Below, one piece after another: positions 1-9,078 of a stretch of DNA of 64,000 nt. A program made the translations under genes and the position numbers. The notes beneath the pieces were generated by a model. That model was not told the DNA's origin and ran no database searches. It was given only the letters and a program-made list of their open reading frames with translations. The first letter of the stretch is position 1, and every line of letters starts with the position of its first letter. The stretch is taken from contig AVDB01000002.1 of NCBI GenBank assembly GCA_000472185.1, forward strand, positions 248,001-312,000, read 5' to 3'. The DNA is from Rhodobacteraceae bacterium HIMB11. GTDB taxonomy: Bacteria; Pseudomonadota; Alphaproteobacteria; Rhodobacterales; Rhodobacteraceae.

Positions 1-533
1 CAACGTTTTGTGCGTGTTGGATGGATGAATTTGATTGGTAAAAACATCGCAATCGCCAAAACAGTTGTGACACTCAGTATGATCCAATCTGGAGGCGTCA
101 GGCCAAAGAACACAATGACGACCATGTTCCAGCAACCTGGAAACCCGCGAAACGAATAATCCTCGGTTTTCATCCCACCATCTGAAAAATACATCGCAGA
201 TGAAAATGTGATCAGGATCAGAACATACCACGCATGCCACCCATCCAGTAGATGCGCCTGAAACAAGGCGAATGCGGGAATAAACACATAGGTCAGATAA
301 TCGATGATCATATCCAAAAGCGCACCGTCAAAGCGTGGGGCGTTGGTTTTGACATCATATTTGCGTGCCAGTGGCCCATCGATGCCATCCACGAAAAACG
401 CAACAACAAGCCATAGGAACATCACAGGCCAGTCGTGATTTGCCGCAGCCAACAGCGCCAGCATCGCAAAAACGGCGCCGCTGGCAGTGAGAAGATGCAC
501 CGAGAGTGCGCGTAGTCGTAAATTCATCTGCAT
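1..533 (-). CDS. pcs: Phosphatidylcholine synthase-like CDP-alcohol phosphatidyltransferase (3' end outside window)
   Basis: Membrane enzyme that would join CDP-diacylglycerol and choline to make phosphatidylcholine. The reading frame is open from two in-frame ATGs (533 and 527) to the window edge, about 177 codons. The family signature DG-x2-AR-x8-G-x3-D-x3-D is visible as DGIDGPLAR, then FDGALLDMIIDY. Hydrophobic helices flank it (residues about 15-45 and the stretches after the motif). Near the edge a segment reading IKFIHPTR resembles the conserved FxHPxR of Pcs proteins rather than of PgsA or PssA, and this drives the symbol. The C-terminal part is missing. It sits on the same strand as xerC with a 40-base gap. 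The enzyme class is sure; the exact alcohol substrate is inferred. Confidence 0.8.
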   Translation of the reverse strand, partial: MQMNLRLRALSVHLLTASGAVFAMLALLAAANHDWPVMFLWLVVAFFVDGIDGPLARKYDVKTNAPRFDGALLDMIIDYLTYVFIPAFALFQAHLLDGWHAWYVLILITFSSAMYFSDGGMKTEDYSFRGFPGCWNMVVIVFFGLTPPDWIILSVTTVLAIAMFLPIKFIHPTRTKR

Positions 534-573
534 CCTATGCGGGATTTTTGCACGATCCGCAATGCGTAATCGC

Positions 574-1485
574 CTAGGCCTTGGGGTGGGTGGATTTGTA
601 AACATCCAACAGACGCGCGGTATCAACGCCCGTATAATGCTGTGTGGTTGATAGTGACGCATGCCCTAACAGTTCTTGGATGGCGCGCAAATCACCCCCT
701 GCATTCAACAGGTGCGTCGCAAAACTGTGGCGCATGGCGTGTGGGGTGACAGATGCGGGCAATCCCAGTTGATGACGCACGTTTTGAATTGCGCCTTGGA
801 TAATGCGTGGGTTTAGCGCGCCACCCCGCACGCCGATGAACAATGGCCCGTCCCCCGTCAATGCATAGGGGCACAGCGCGCGATAGTGTTCAACCGCGTC
901 CCGCGCGGCGTCAATCACAGGGACAATGCGGGTTTTTCCGCCCTTACCGATAATCCGCAGACTGTCGGGCAGGGGGGCATCACTGCAGGTTAGTGAAAGC
1001 GCTTCTGATATCCGTAAACCGCACCCATAAAGTAGGGTGACAACCGCCATGTCCCGCGCACCCACCCAATCTGATGGGGATTGCAACTCAACCGTTTCTA
1101 AGACTTGCGCGGCTGCGTCCTCGGCCAATGGGCGGGGGAGTTTTGCCTGAAATTTGGGTGATTTGGCGGCCAGGACCACCGTTGGATCAAATTCCAATTG
1201 GCGGGCAAGCCATCTATAAAAACTTTTCACTGCAGACAATTTTCGCGCCAATGTGCGAGATGTCACGCCCTGTTTGCGTTCATTGGCCATCCATGCGCGA
1301 ACATCGGTGTTGTAGACCCCGCGCAATCCCGCGCTGCCCGCTTCGCCCGTGTGAATTGCGATAAAAGCACAGTAATCTTGGACGTCGCGTTGATAGGCTT
1401 TGATTGTGTTGTCACTGCTGCCTTTGGTGGCGCGCGACACATCTAACCATGTGTTGATATAGGTGCTGACTTCCTCAGAAATCAT
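574..1485 (-). CDS. xerC: Tyrosine recombinase XerC
   Basis: Site-specific recombinase that with XerD resolves chromosome dimers at dif. At 303 aa it has the usual family length. An N-terminal SAM-like core-binding domain (about 1-100) precedes the catalytic domain with all expected residues: R158 (CGLRISEA), K181 (GKGGKTR), H249 and R252 (HAMRHSF), H275 (LLGHASLS) and the nucleophile Y284 (TQHYT). Its ATG overlaps the stop of the upstream DUF484 gene in an ATGA arrangement, so the two are translationally coupled, as is common for xerC in proteobacteria. XerD is the main alternative; the DUF484 neighbour favours XerC. Confidence 0.93.
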   Translation of the reverse strand: MISEEVSTYINTWLDVSRATKGSSDNTIKAYQRDVQDYCAFIAIHTGEAGSAGLRGVYNTDVRAWMANERKQGVTSRTLARKLSAVKSFYRWLARQLEFDPTVVLAAKSPKFQAKLPRPLAEDAAAQVLETVELQSPSDWVGARDMAVVTLLYGCGLRISEALSLTCSDAPLPDSLRIIGKGGKTRIVPVIDAARDAVEHYRALCPYALTGDGPLFIGVRGGALNPRIIQGAIQNVRHQLGLPASVTPHAMRHSFATHLLNAGGDLRAIQELLGHASLSTTQHYTGVDTARLLDVYKSTHPKA

Positions 1486-2177
1486 ACCAGCCAGCGACGC
1501 AGCACGCGTTCCAGCACACCTGCAAAGAACGACAGAAGATCGGTCGCCTGTTGCGGGGAAAATTGTTTTGCGTCCACACTGCCAAATGCGGCCATCGCAG
1601 ACGGACGCGTGCCCCCCAGTGACAAATGCAATGCGGCCTCTGACAAGATGGGTGCAGATTGTTCACCGTAAACTTGGGAGGCACCGGGCGGCGCTGGGCG
1701 CACAACGACATTGGAACTAAGCGTGCCGTGGCCCTGTGTCATGTAGGATTGAACAAACCCCGGCCCCTCAACCCCGATCATCGGGTGCAGATTGCTTAAC
1801 GTTTGGGCCTGCGCCGTATCAACAGCACGTGTTTCGAATATGATGCGGATTGTGTCCACACGCAGGATTTGCGCAACGTCATCATTTAGAATGCTCAGAA
1901 AGGCATCAAAGGATTCTGCATCCATCATTCGCAATACGGCGCGGTGAATTTGATTTGTGCCTGCTAGGTTGTCATAGGCGGCGGCAATCACACTTTTATG
2001 GGTGTCTTCCAGACGATCCAAACGCTCTTCCAGGCGCTGCATTGCCAATCCGCGCAGGTCAATCACATTCGGCCCGCGCGCCTGATCATTTGCAGAAATC
2101 AACGCACGCATCACGTCATCATCATCCAAGATGACGTCAGGCTGTGCCAAGATTTTATCCTTTAAAACGCGATCCAT
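1482..2177 (-). CDS. DUF484 family protein
   Basis: A 231-residue cytosolic protein with the DUF484 (GAF-like) fold: an N-terminal helical part with a conserved acidic stretch (VILDDDDVMRALI, about 15-27) and heptad-like sequence at about 45-65, then a mixed alpha/beta part ending in a helix that reads LLSFFAGVLERVLRRWL. Its stop overlaps the xerC start by 4 bases. DUF484 genes commonly sit just upstream of xerC, but no biochemical role is established. The family call rests on the sequence pattern and this context; I assign no function. Confidence 0.85.
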   Translation of the reverse strand: MDRVLKDKILAQPDVILDDDDVMRALISANDQARGPNVIDLRGLAMQRLEERLDRLEDTHKSVIAAAYDNLAGTNQIHRAVLRMMDAESFDAFLSILNDDVAQILRVDTIRIIFETRAVDTAQAQTLSNLHPMIGVEGPGFVQSYMTQGHGTLSSNVVVRPAPPGASQVYGEQSAPILSEAALHLSLGGTRPSAMAAFGSVDAKQFSPQQATDLLSFFAGVLERVLRRWLV

Positions 2178-2230
2178 CGTGCCTATCCACCTTACCCGAT
2201 TGGCTTAACCTATCGCGATTTATCCGCAGA

Positions 2231-2884
2231 TTACAGGATTTTTTGCCCTGTGTCCGCGATATCGGCCATGAATGCTGCCAAACCTTTGTCGGTCAATGGG
2301 TGGTTTGCAAGCGATTTGATCACAGCCGGTGGCGCGGTGACAACATCTGCACCAATCAAGGCACATTCTGAGACATGGTTGGTCGTACGTACAGACGCCG
2401 CAAGGATTTCTGTGTCAAATCCATAGTTGTCATAAATCGTACGAATGTTTTCGATCAATTCCAAACCGTCTAGGTTGATGTCATCCAAACGACCGATGAA
2501 GGGCGAAATAAAGGATGCCCCTGCTTTTGCGGCCAGCAACGCTTGGTTTGCAGAAAAACAAAGGGTGACGTTCACCATGTGTCCTTCGGAGGATAGTGTT
2601 TTACATGCTTTCAACCCGTCCCACGTTAGGGGCACTTTGACCGCGATATTGGGTGCGATTTCAACCAACTTGCGCCCTTCGGCGATCATTGTGTCCGCAT
2701 CTGTTGATGTGACTTCGGCGCTGACGGGTCCGGATACCATTGCACAGATCTCTTTCGTCACTTCGATGATGTCACGCCCAGATTTCTTGATCAAAGATGG
2801 GTTGGTTGTCACACCATCCACCATGCCCAAATCATTCAATTCACGGATTTGATCGATTTCTGCTGTGTCGACGAAAAATTTCAT
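2231..2884 (-). CDS. tal: Transaldolase (TalC/MipB-type, short)
   Basis: Short transaldolase of the pentose phosphate pathway: transfers a dihydroxyacetone unit from sedoheptulose 7-phosphate to glyceraldehyde 3-phosphate. At 217 aa it belongs to the small single-domain subfamily that also contains fructose-6-phosphate aldolases. The start MKFFVDTAE and the segment GVTTNPSLI are family hallmarks. The Schiff-base lysine lies in [13 protein letters not shown] (about K84), and SPFIGRLDD is the phosphate-binding region. The gap to the upstream DUF484 gene is short but without overlap, and priA diverges from it at 2969. The sequence alone cannot fully separate transaldolase from F6P aldolase activity. 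Confidence 0.9.
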   Translation of the reverse strand: MKFFVDTAEIDQIRELNDLGMVDGVTTNPSLIKKSGRDIIEVTKEICAMVSGPVSAEVTSTDADTMIAEGRKLVEIAPNIAVKVPLTWDGLKACKTLSSEGHMVNVTLCFSANQALLAAKAGASFISPFIGRLDDINLDGLELIENIRTIYDNYGFDTEILAASVRTTNHVSECALIGADVVTAPPAVIKSLANHPLTDKGLAAFMADIADTGQKIL

Positions 2885-2968
2885 AGTTGTGGTCCTTGTT
2901 TGGATTGGCCTAAGGTTGGGAGTGCTTTAGCCTAAGTCGTGTTTTTATAAAAGCCCCCAGTCGCCCTG

Positions 2969-5170
2969 ATGTCAGAAAGTCCTGAATTTTTCCATGAATC
3001 CCAGTTGGTGTCGGTCCTGACCACCCAACCCATTGATCGTGTTTTGGATTATAAGGCGCCTGAAGGCGGATGTTTCCTTGGCGCATTTGTCGAGGTGCCC
3101 TTGGGCCCCCGCAAGGTTTTGGGCGTTGTTTGGGGTGCGGGGCATGGGGGATATGATCCCGCAAAAATCAGATCCGTTAATCGGGTGCTGGATGTGGCCC
3201 CGATGACGCATGCGATGCGTGAATTTTTGATCCGCGCAGGCGAATACACATTGACCCCGATGTCGGTCATGTTGCGCCTTGCTACCCGCGCACCAGGTTT
3301 GATGGATCCCCCCAGTATGCGGCGGGTCTATCAATTAAACGATGCATTTGAGGGTGGGAAAATGACCCCCGCCCGCGAACGTGTCTTGGGTGTGATGGAA
3401 GATTTTGCAGACGCGGTCTTCACATTGAAAGAATTGGCCGATTTGGCCGAGGCATCGACATCGGTGATCAAAGGATTGGTCAAACTGGGCGCGGTGTTAG
3501 AGGTGGATCGTCCGCGCGACATGCCATTTCGCCCCCTTGATCCCGATTTTGCGAGTAAGGACCTGACCGATGTTCAGGCGGATGCCGCCGTGCAACTTGT
3601 GGCGCGTGTTCAACAGCGGGCCTATTCAACAAACCTACTGCGGGGTGTGACGGGGTCAGGCAAAACCGAAGTGTATCTAGAGGCGGTTGCCGAAACCCTG
3701 CGGCAGGGGCGACAGACGCTTGTTCTGTTGCCTGAAATTGCATTGACATCCGAGTTTCTGACACGGGTTGTGGAACGGTTTGGCGCGAAACCTGCGGAAT
3801 GGCATTCTGGTGTGACAATGACCGAGCGCCGTCGCATTTGGAAAATGGTGGGACAAGGTGGTGCGCAATTGGTGATTGGTGCGCGTTCGTCCCTTTATCT
3901 GCCATTTCGGGATTTGGGATTGATCGTGGTCGATGAAGAACACGACACATCCTACAAACAAGAAGATGGCGCATTGTATAATGCGCGGGATATGTCGGTT
4001 TTGCGGGCCTCTATCGCCAAGGCCAGTGTGATTTTGGCATCTGCCACGCCTTCATTGGAAACGTGGGTCAATGCAGAGAGTGGGAAGTATCATAAAATCA
4101 CCATGACGGATCGGTTTGGCCCTGCTGTGATGCCCGATATGTCCGCAATTGACATGCGTCAGGAAAAGTTGCCCTCGGACAGATGGGTGTCCAGTGATTT
4201 GGTTGCACATATCAAGGCGCGGATGTTGAAGGGCGAACAATCCATGCTGTTCATCAACCGCCGCGGATATGCACCCATTACCCTGTGCCGTGCCTGTGGA
4301 CACCAGATTGGGTGCAAAACCTGTGATGCGCGGATGGTAGAGCATCGGTTTTTAAATCGTCTGATGTGCCATCAATGTGGTGAAACAGAACCAATGCCCG
4401 ACACTTGCGAAAATTGCGGGGTTGAGGGGCGGTTGGCCCCTGTTGGTCCTGGCGTTGAGCGTTTGGCAGAAGAGGCCAAAGCGCTGTTTCCCGATGCGAA
4501 AATCGCGGTGTTATCTTCGGATCTGTTTTCATCGGCACGCTCTCTTAAGGCCGCGATTGCAGAAATCGCCAATGGGGACATCGACATCATCATTGGCACT
4601 CAGCTGGTGGCCAAGGGTCATAATTTTCCAAACCTGACACTAGTCGGTGTTATTGATGCGGATTTGGGGCTGCAGGGGTCAGATTTGCGTGCCGTCGAAC
4701 GCACGTTTCAATTGATGCGACAGGTTGCGGGGCGGGCAGGGCGATCCGAAAAACCAGGGGCTGCCTATCTGCAAACCTATCAACCCGAACACCCCGTGAT
4801 CCGCGCGATTTTGGGCGGCGAGGAAGAGGCATTTTGGAATGCCGAAGCGGCCGAGCGTCAGGCCGCACAGGTGCCCCCATTTGGACGTCTGGCCGCAATC
4901 ATCATCAGCGCGCCAGAGGCAGAGCGCGCCTTTGATCTTGGCAATCATCTGTTGCGCAATGCAGGTCCGCTGCAGGCGATTGGGGCACAAATTTTTGGAC
5001 CCGCACCTGCACCCATTGCGCGTGTGCGATCGCGCTTTCGCGTGCGTATGTTGATCAAGGCGGAAAAATCAGCGCCGCTGCAACGCGCCTTGGCGCAATG
5101 GATTGCGCCCGTAACGTTAAAAGGCGATTTGCGCCTGTCTGTTGATATTGATCCGCAGAGTTTCCTTTGA
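2969..5170 (+). CDS. priA: Primosomal replication restart helicase PriA
   Basis: Superfamily 2 DNA helicase (733 aa) that recognises stalled forks and reloads the replisome. The N-terminal 3'-end-binding domain (about 10-110) is followed by a helicase core with Walker A GVTGSGKT (226-233) and a DEEH box in LIVVDEEHDTSYK (about 321). A zinc-binding insertion carries four CxxC pairs (CRACGHQIGCKTC, then CHQCGETE and CENCG, about 433-480). The C-terminal helicase lobe ends in QVAGRAGR and a PriA C-terminal domain. The reading starts at an ATG with no strong ribosome-binding site. It diverges from tal; the MFS gene follows after 51 bases on the same strand. Confidence 0.96.
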   Translation: MSESPEFFHESQLVSVLTTQPIDRVLDYKAPEGGCFLGAFVEVPLGPRKVLGVVWGAGHGGYDPAKIRSVNRVLDVAPMTHAMREFLIRAGEYTLTPMSVMLRLATRAPGLMDPPSMRRVYQLNDAFEGGKMTPARERVLGVMEDFADAVFTLKELADLAEASTSVIKGLVKLGAVLEVDRPRDMPFRPLDPDFASKDLTDVQADAAVQLVARVQQRAYSTNLLRGVTGSGKTEVYLEAVAETLRQGRQTLVLLPEIALTSEFLTRVVERFGAKPAEWHSGVTMTERRRIWKMVGQGGAQLVIGARSSLYLPFRDLGLIVVDEEHDTSYKQEDGALYNARDMSVLRASIAKASVILASATPSLETWVNAESGKYHKITMTDRFGPAVMPDMSAIDMRQEKLPSDRWVSSDLVAHIKARMLKGEQSMLFINRRGYAPITLCRACGHQIGCKTCDARMVEHRFLNRLMCHQCGETEPMPDTCENCGVEGRLAPVGPGVERLAEEAKALFPDAKIAVLSSDLFSSARSLKAAIAEIANGDIDIIIGTQLVAKGHNFPNLTLVGVIDADLGLQGSDLRAVERTFQLMRQVAGRAGRSEKPGAAYLQTYQPEHPVIRAILGGEEEAFWNAEAAERQAAQVPPFGRLAAIIISAPEAERAFDLGNHLLRNAGPLQAIGAQIFGPAPAPIARVRSRFRVRMLIKAEKSAPLQRALAQWIAPVTLKGDLRLSVDIDPQSFL

Positions 5171-5221
5171 CCTTCCTGAAAACAGGGGTTAACACAGGAC
5201 GTCTTTTGAAAGCCTTCTGAC

Positions 5222-6457
5222 ATGTATCAGCACATTCCAATCGATCAGGTTGATCGCCTGCCAAAATGGCGGCAGCCCAAAACGCTGCTTTATCTGATGG
5301 CAATTGCCATGCCACTGACCTTTGCGGTTTGGTCCGCACTTTTGAACAATTTTGTTGTTGAGGTTGCCAAGTTTGATGGCTCTGACATCGGTTGGTTGCA
5401 CACTGTGCGCGAAATTCCTGGGTTCTTGGCGGTGGGTGTTATTGCACTGATCATCTTTATCCGCGAACAGGTTTTGGGCCTTGTATCCCTTGCCCTCTTG
5501 GGGGCGGCAAGCGCGATTACCGCATGGTTCCCATCCTTCACGGGGCTTTTGACCATCACAATGCTGAGTTCCATCGGATTTCATTATTACGAAACAGTGA
5601 ACCAATCGCTTCAGTTGCAGTGGTTAAAAAAGGAAGAGGCCCCACGTTTCTTGGGCAAACTTTTGGCGGTGGGATCTGCGGCGACATTGGTGGCCTATGG
5701 GCTGATCGTATTGGGGTGGAAGGCTCTGGATCTGAGCTATAATTTTGTCTACCTCATCTCGGGTGGGGCAACGGTCGCGATCTCGATTTTCTGTTTGATT
5801 GCCTATCCCCAGTTTGAGGCCCCAACCCCACAGCGCAAACAAATGGTTCTGCGCAAACGCTATTGGTTATATTATGCATTGCAATTCATGGCGGGGGCGC
5901 GGCGTCAAATCTTTTTGGTGTTTGCGGGCTTTATGATGGTCGAACGCTTTGGGTTTGACGTGCATGAAATCACAGCACTTTATCTGATCAATTTGGTCAT
6001 TAATATCGTGGTTGCGCCCTTTATCGGACGGGCGGTGGGGCATTTTGGTGAACGGCGTGTTTTGAATTTCGAATACATCGGTTTGACCATTGTATTTGGC
6101 GCATATGGCGGCATCTATTTCTTTGGCTGGGGCGTGATTTTGGCCTCAATCCTCTATGTGCTTGACCATATCTTTTTCGCGATGGCACTGGCGATCAAAA
6201 CCTATTTCCAAAAAATCGCGGACCCCGCTGATATCGCGCCTACTGCGGCGGTGGCCTTTACAATCAATCATATCGCTGCGGTGTTCCTGCCTGCAGGTCT
6301 GGGATATATTTGGTTGGTGTCGCCTGGCGCGGTCTTTGTGATTGCGACGGGAATGGCCTTTACCTCTTTCCTATTGTCGCTCTTGATCCCGCGCAATCCA
6401 GCAGAGGGCAATGAAACCGTGTTGACCTGGGCCAATTCGGCGCCGAAGGCGGCCTAA
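5222..6457 (+). CDS. Major facilitator superfamily transporter, substrate unknown
   Basis: Integral membrane protein of 411 aa with about 12 hydrophobic segments, the first at about 24-45 (LYLMAIAMPLTFAVWSALL). A short hydrophilic central loop rich in Lys and Arg (about 200-215, QRKQMVLRKRYW) separates two six-helix halves, the MFS layout. The second half contains GRAVGHFGERRVLN, which resembles the loop 8-9 motif of the superfamily. No motif reveals the substrate. It lies between priA and prmA with small gaps and may be co-transcribed with prmA (19-base spacing), a neighbour with no obvious functional link. Confidence 0.8.
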   Translation: MYQHIPIDQVDRLPKWRQPKTLLYLMAIAMPLTFAVWSALLNNFVVEVAKFDGSDIGWLHTVREIPGFLAVGVIALIIFIREQVLGLVSLALLGAASAITAWFPSFTGLLTITMLSSIGFHYYETVNQSLQLQWLKKEEAPRFLGKLLAVGSAATLVAYGLIVLGWKALDLSYNFVYLISGGATVAISIFCLIAYPQFEAPTPQRKQMVLRKRYWLYYALQFMAGARRQIFLVFAGFMMVERFGFDVHEITALYLINLVINIVVAPFIGRAVGHFGERRVLNFEYIGLTIVFGAYGGIYFFGWGVILASILYVLDHIFFAMALAIKTYFQKIADPADIAPTAAVAFTINHIAAVFLPAGLGYIWLVSPGAVFVIATGMAFTSFLLSLLIPRNPAEGNETVLTWANSAPKAA

Positions 6458-6476
6458 AACAGTACAAGGATTTATC

Positions 6477-7343
6477 ATGACAACCTTTACCGCCCTGACC
6501 ACCGTTGATGGAAAAGAGGCCGCTTATGCCCTGTCAGAGGCGATGGAACGCATGGATCCTGAACCTTTGGGCGTGGGTGTTTTTGAACTTGAGGATGGTT
6601 CAGGGCTTTGGGAAATTGGGGGGTATTTTACCGAAAAACCCGATTTGGCTGCGCTGATGCTTTTGTCCGTTGCCTTTGGTGCAGGCGAATTTGCCATATC
6701 AGAAGTGCCCGAAACCGATTGGGTTGCCAAGGTAAAGCGTGAATTGCAGCCTGTCGTTGCGGGTCAGTTTTTCGTTTACGGATCACATGACGCGGATAAG
6801 GTTCCGGCGGAGTGCGAACCGCTGTTGATCGAGGCTGCGATGGCCTTTGGCACGGGACATCATGGTACAACATTGGGATGTTTACGTGCGCTGGATCGTT
6901 TGGCGGGGCAGGGGTATGTTGGGCAAAACGTGGCCGACATTGGCTGTGGAACGGCTGTTCTGGCCATGGCGGCAGCGCGCATTTGGCCTAACCCGGTGAT
7001 TGCCAGTGATATTGATGAGGTGGCCGTTGACGTGGCCCGTGCAAATGCCGCGGCCAACGATTTGACCGATCGTGTGATGTGTGTTGAGGCCGCAGGATTT
7101 GATCACCCAACTCTGCATGATGCAGCCCCTTTTGATTTGATTTTCGCAAATATCCTAAAGGGTCCATTGATCGAATTGGCCCCTGACGTGGCTGCACATG
7201 CGGCATCGGGGGGATATGTAATCTTGTCAGGGTTGCTTGTCGAACAGGCCGAGGATGTGACTGCAGCCTATGTTGCAAACGGCCTTACGCTTGCCCATCG
7301 CGAAGATATTGGGGAATGGTCAACGCTGACCTTGCAAAAATAA
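6477..7343 (+). CDS. prmA: Ribosomal protein L11 methyltransferase PrmA
   Basis: Cytosolic SAM-dependent enzyme that trimethylates ribosomal protein L11 (288 aa, family length). The N-terminal substrate-recognition half is followed by the PrmA signature AFGTGHHGTTLGCL (about 122-135) and the SAM-binding motif I, VADIGCGTAVLAMAA (about 157-171). Further Rossmann motifs are ASDIDEVAVDVARAN and LIFANILKGPL, the last matching the NPPF-like position typical of PrmA (NIL). A good ribosome-binding purine run is lacking. The gene ends just before the hairpin at 7358-7383, which is oriented for the opposite strand. Confidence 0.94.
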   Translation: MTTFTALTTVDGKEAAYALSEAMERMDPEPLGVGVFELEDGSGLWEIGGYFTEKPDLAALMLLSVAFGAGEFAISEVPETDWVAKVKRELQPVVAGQFFVYGSHDADKVPAECEPLLIEAAMAFGTGHHGTTLGCLRALDRLAGQGYVGQNVADIGCGTAVLAMAAARIWPNPVIASDIDEVAVDVARANAAANDLTDRVMCVEAAGFDHPTLHDAAPFDLIFANILKGPLIELAPDVAAHAASGGYVILSGLLVEQAEDVTAAYVANGLTLAHREDIGEWSTLTLQK

Positions 7344-7357
7344 TCGTGCATAAAAAA

Positions 7358-7383
7358 GGGCCGCGTTTGAAAAGACGCGGCCC
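7358..7383 (-). terminator. Rho-independent terminator of the DUF1127 gene
   Basis: Nine-base GC-rich stem (GGGCCGCGT with ACGCGGCCC) and an 8-base loop. On the minus strand it is followed directly by six T residues, so it terminates the minus-strand DUF1127 gene that ends at 7408. On the plus strand no T run follows, so it is a poor terminator for prmA. Confidence 0.85.
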
Positions 7384-7407
7384 GCACTCGTTACAAGTTT
7401 TAAAAAA

Positions 7408-7608
7408 TTAAAACGCAGTTTTTTGTGCGACATCTTCGATATCGCCACGGCATAGGCCGATGTCGGTCAGTTCGCGATCTGACAGCTTTGACAAAACTGC
7501 GCGTGTGCGACGCACGTCGTTCCAGCGTTGGAACGCTTCGAATGTTGTTGCGATGAGACCTTTGCCAGAAACAAAAGCGGCAACTGAGTTTGTGTTGACT
7601 ACAGCCAT
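7408..7608 (-). CDS. DUF1127 (YjiS-like) small protein
   Basis: A 66-residue basic protein. The C-terminal half (about 27-60) has the DUF1127 pattern: an arginine-rich WNDVRRTR, then LSKLSDRELTDIGLCRGDI. This motif is widespread in alphaproteobacteria, and members are often stress-induced and have been linked to RNA turnover, but the biochemical role here is unknown. The gene has its own terminator (7358-7383). Its promoter region, 292 bases shared with divergent ruvC, carries a tandem imperfect 31-base repeat. Confidence 0.85.
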   Translation of the reverse strand: MAVVNTNSVAAFVSGKGLIATTFEAFQRWNDVRRTRAVLSKLSDRELTDIGLCRGDIEDVAQKTAF

Positions 7609-7752
7609 TGCAGAGATCCTTCTATTCAGGGTGATAAGAGAAATTCTGCGATGCAGCTATCCCTCTGCGTGCAGTCTGACTAGCAGGAAAAAATGCATGC
7701 CGCTTATGCGCTTTTTGCATGACTTATTTTTACCGTTTTTCCCCGTATTTTA

Positions 7753-7824
7753 TGGCGAAAATTACATGTTTTAGGTCGTAAATTTCTGCGCTGTGGCGAA
7801 AACGTATTTCTTTTGGTCGTAAAT
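7753..7824. repeat. Tandem imperfect 31-bp repeat in the DUF1127/ruvC divergent promoter region
   Basis: Copies at 7753-7783 and 7794-7824 begin with TGGCGAAAA and end with GGTCGTAAAT after the same internal length (period 41 bp); only the middle differs. The conserved ends at fixed spacing suggest two binding sites or two promoter copies rather than chance. The rest of 7609-7900 is AT-rich with no other recognisable element, and no gene is seen in it. Confidence 0.6.
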
Positions 7825-7900
7825 GGATATCGGAATTAGAGATTGGCAAGTGTTCTTGTTTTGTGCTAATTGCTAACAAAATGATAAAAAAGGGGACGAC

Positions 7901-8404
7901 ATGCGCGTTTTGGGCGTCGATCCAGGATTGAGGAACATGGGCTGGGGCGTGATTGAGGCGGTGGGAAGCCGAATCACGCATGTTGCAAATGGGGTCTGTC
8001 ACAGTTCGGGTGAGGATTTGGCAACGCGGCTCGTCTCGCTCTACACGCAAATGACCGATGTCGTTCACGAATATCAACCTGACGCGGCTGCTGTCGAAAA
8101 TACCTTTGTGAACAAAGATGGTGTTGGCACGCTAAAATTGGGTCAGGCCCGCGCGATTGCATTGTTGGTGCCTGCGCAGGCGGGTATTACGGTTGCGGAA
8201 TATGCCCCGAACAAAGTGAAAAAAACCATCGTTGGCGTGGGGCATGCGGATAAGGGTCAGATTGATCACATGGTTCGCTTGCAATTGCCCGGTGTGAAAA
8301 TTGCGGGTGCGGATGCGGCGGATGCCTTGGCCATTGCGCTGTGTCATGCCCATTATGCACGCTCTTCTGGCGCGTGGGAGGCCGCATTGGCGAAAGCACT
8401 ATGA
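7901..8404 (+). CDS. ruvC: Holliday junction resolvase RuvC
   Basis: Endonuclease that cleaves Holliday junctions migrated by RuvAB (167 aa). The four catalytic acidic residues are all present: D7 (LGVDPG), E66 (AVENTFV), D138 and D141 (GADAADALA). The purine run AAAAAAGGGGACGAC directly upstream supplies a ribosome-binding site for this ATG. It is the first gene of ruvCAB, and its stop overlaps the ruvA start by 4 bases (ATGA), implying translational coupling. Confidence 0.96.
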   Translation: MRVLGVDPGLRNMGWGVIEAVGSRITHVANGVCHSSGEDLATRLVSLYTQMTDVVHEYQPDAAAVENTFVNKDGVGTLKLGQARAIALLVPAQAGITVAEYAPNKVKKTIVGVGHADKGQIDHMVRLQLPGVKIAGADAADALAIALCHAHYARSSGAWEAALAKAL

Positions 8405-9075
8405 TCGGTAAACTTTCGGGACGTATTGATTATCGCTCTGACGATCACATCCTGCTCGATGTGCGTGGGGTCGGGTACATGGTTTATTGCTCTGATCGCA
8501 CACTTGCCGCGCTGCCTTCGGTCGGTGAGGCGGTCGCGCTTTATACCGATTTGGTGGTGCGCGAAGATTTGCTTCAGTTATTTGGGTTCCCAACCCTTGT
8601 TGAAAAAGAGTGGCATCGTCTCTTGATGTCTGTGCAGGGGATCGGGGCCAAGGCATCACTGTCCATCCTTGGGGCGCTGGGCGCGGATGGGGTAAGCCGC
8701 GCAATCGCACTGGGCGATTGGAATGCGATCAAGGCGGCCAAGGGAATTGGCCCCAAAACCGCACAACGGGTTGTAATCGAGTTAAAGGACAAGGCCCCGA
8801 CCGTTATGTCCATGGCAGGACAATCCGCAACCCCTGCAGCGGTCATAGATGACGTGATTGAGGCGGATGTGCCCGTGCCACAGCCCGCGCCAATACCCCA
8901 ACCTGTTGCGGTGCAATCGAATGCACAGGCAGATGCGCTTTCAGCGCTGCAAAACCTTGGGTATTCACCGTCAGAGGCGGCCGCGGCAGTGGCCCAAGTC
9001 ATGGCGGATGCCCCAGAAACCGAGACATCGGGCGTCATTCGCGCCGCCCTGAAATTTTTGGCGCCAAAGGGATAA
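8401..9075 (+). CDS. ruvA: Holliday junction branch migration protein RuvA
   Basis: Tetrameric junction-binding subunit of RuvAB (224 aa from this start). The ATG at 8401 overlaps the ruvC stop and gives the canonical N-terminus MIGKLSGRI; an upstream in-frame start at 8341 would lie inside ruvC and was not used. OB-fold domain I occupies about 1-63. Helix-hairpin-helix motifs follow ([13 protein letters not shown] at about 76-88, [13 protein letters not shown] at about 111-123), and the C-terminal domain III that contacts RuvB (about 175-222) comes after a proline-rich flexible linker ([12 protein letters not shown]). ruvB follows after 3 bases. Confidence 0.96.
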   Translation: MIGKLSGRIDYRSDDHILLDVRGVGYMVYCSDRTLAALPSVGEAVALYTDLVVREDLLQLFGFPTLVEKEWHRLLMSVQGIGAKASLSILGALGADGVSRAIALGDWNAIKAAKGIGPKTAQRVVIELKDKAPTVMSMAGQSATPAAVIDDVIEADVPVPQPAPIPQPVAVQSNAQADALSALQNLGYSPSEAAAAVAQVMADAPETETSGVIRAALKFLAPKG

Positions 9076-9078
9076 GAT

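Noticed and set aside
8341-8400. Upstream extension of ruvA
   Set aside because: The extension lies inside ruvC; the ATGA overlap at 8401 gives the canonical N-terminus.
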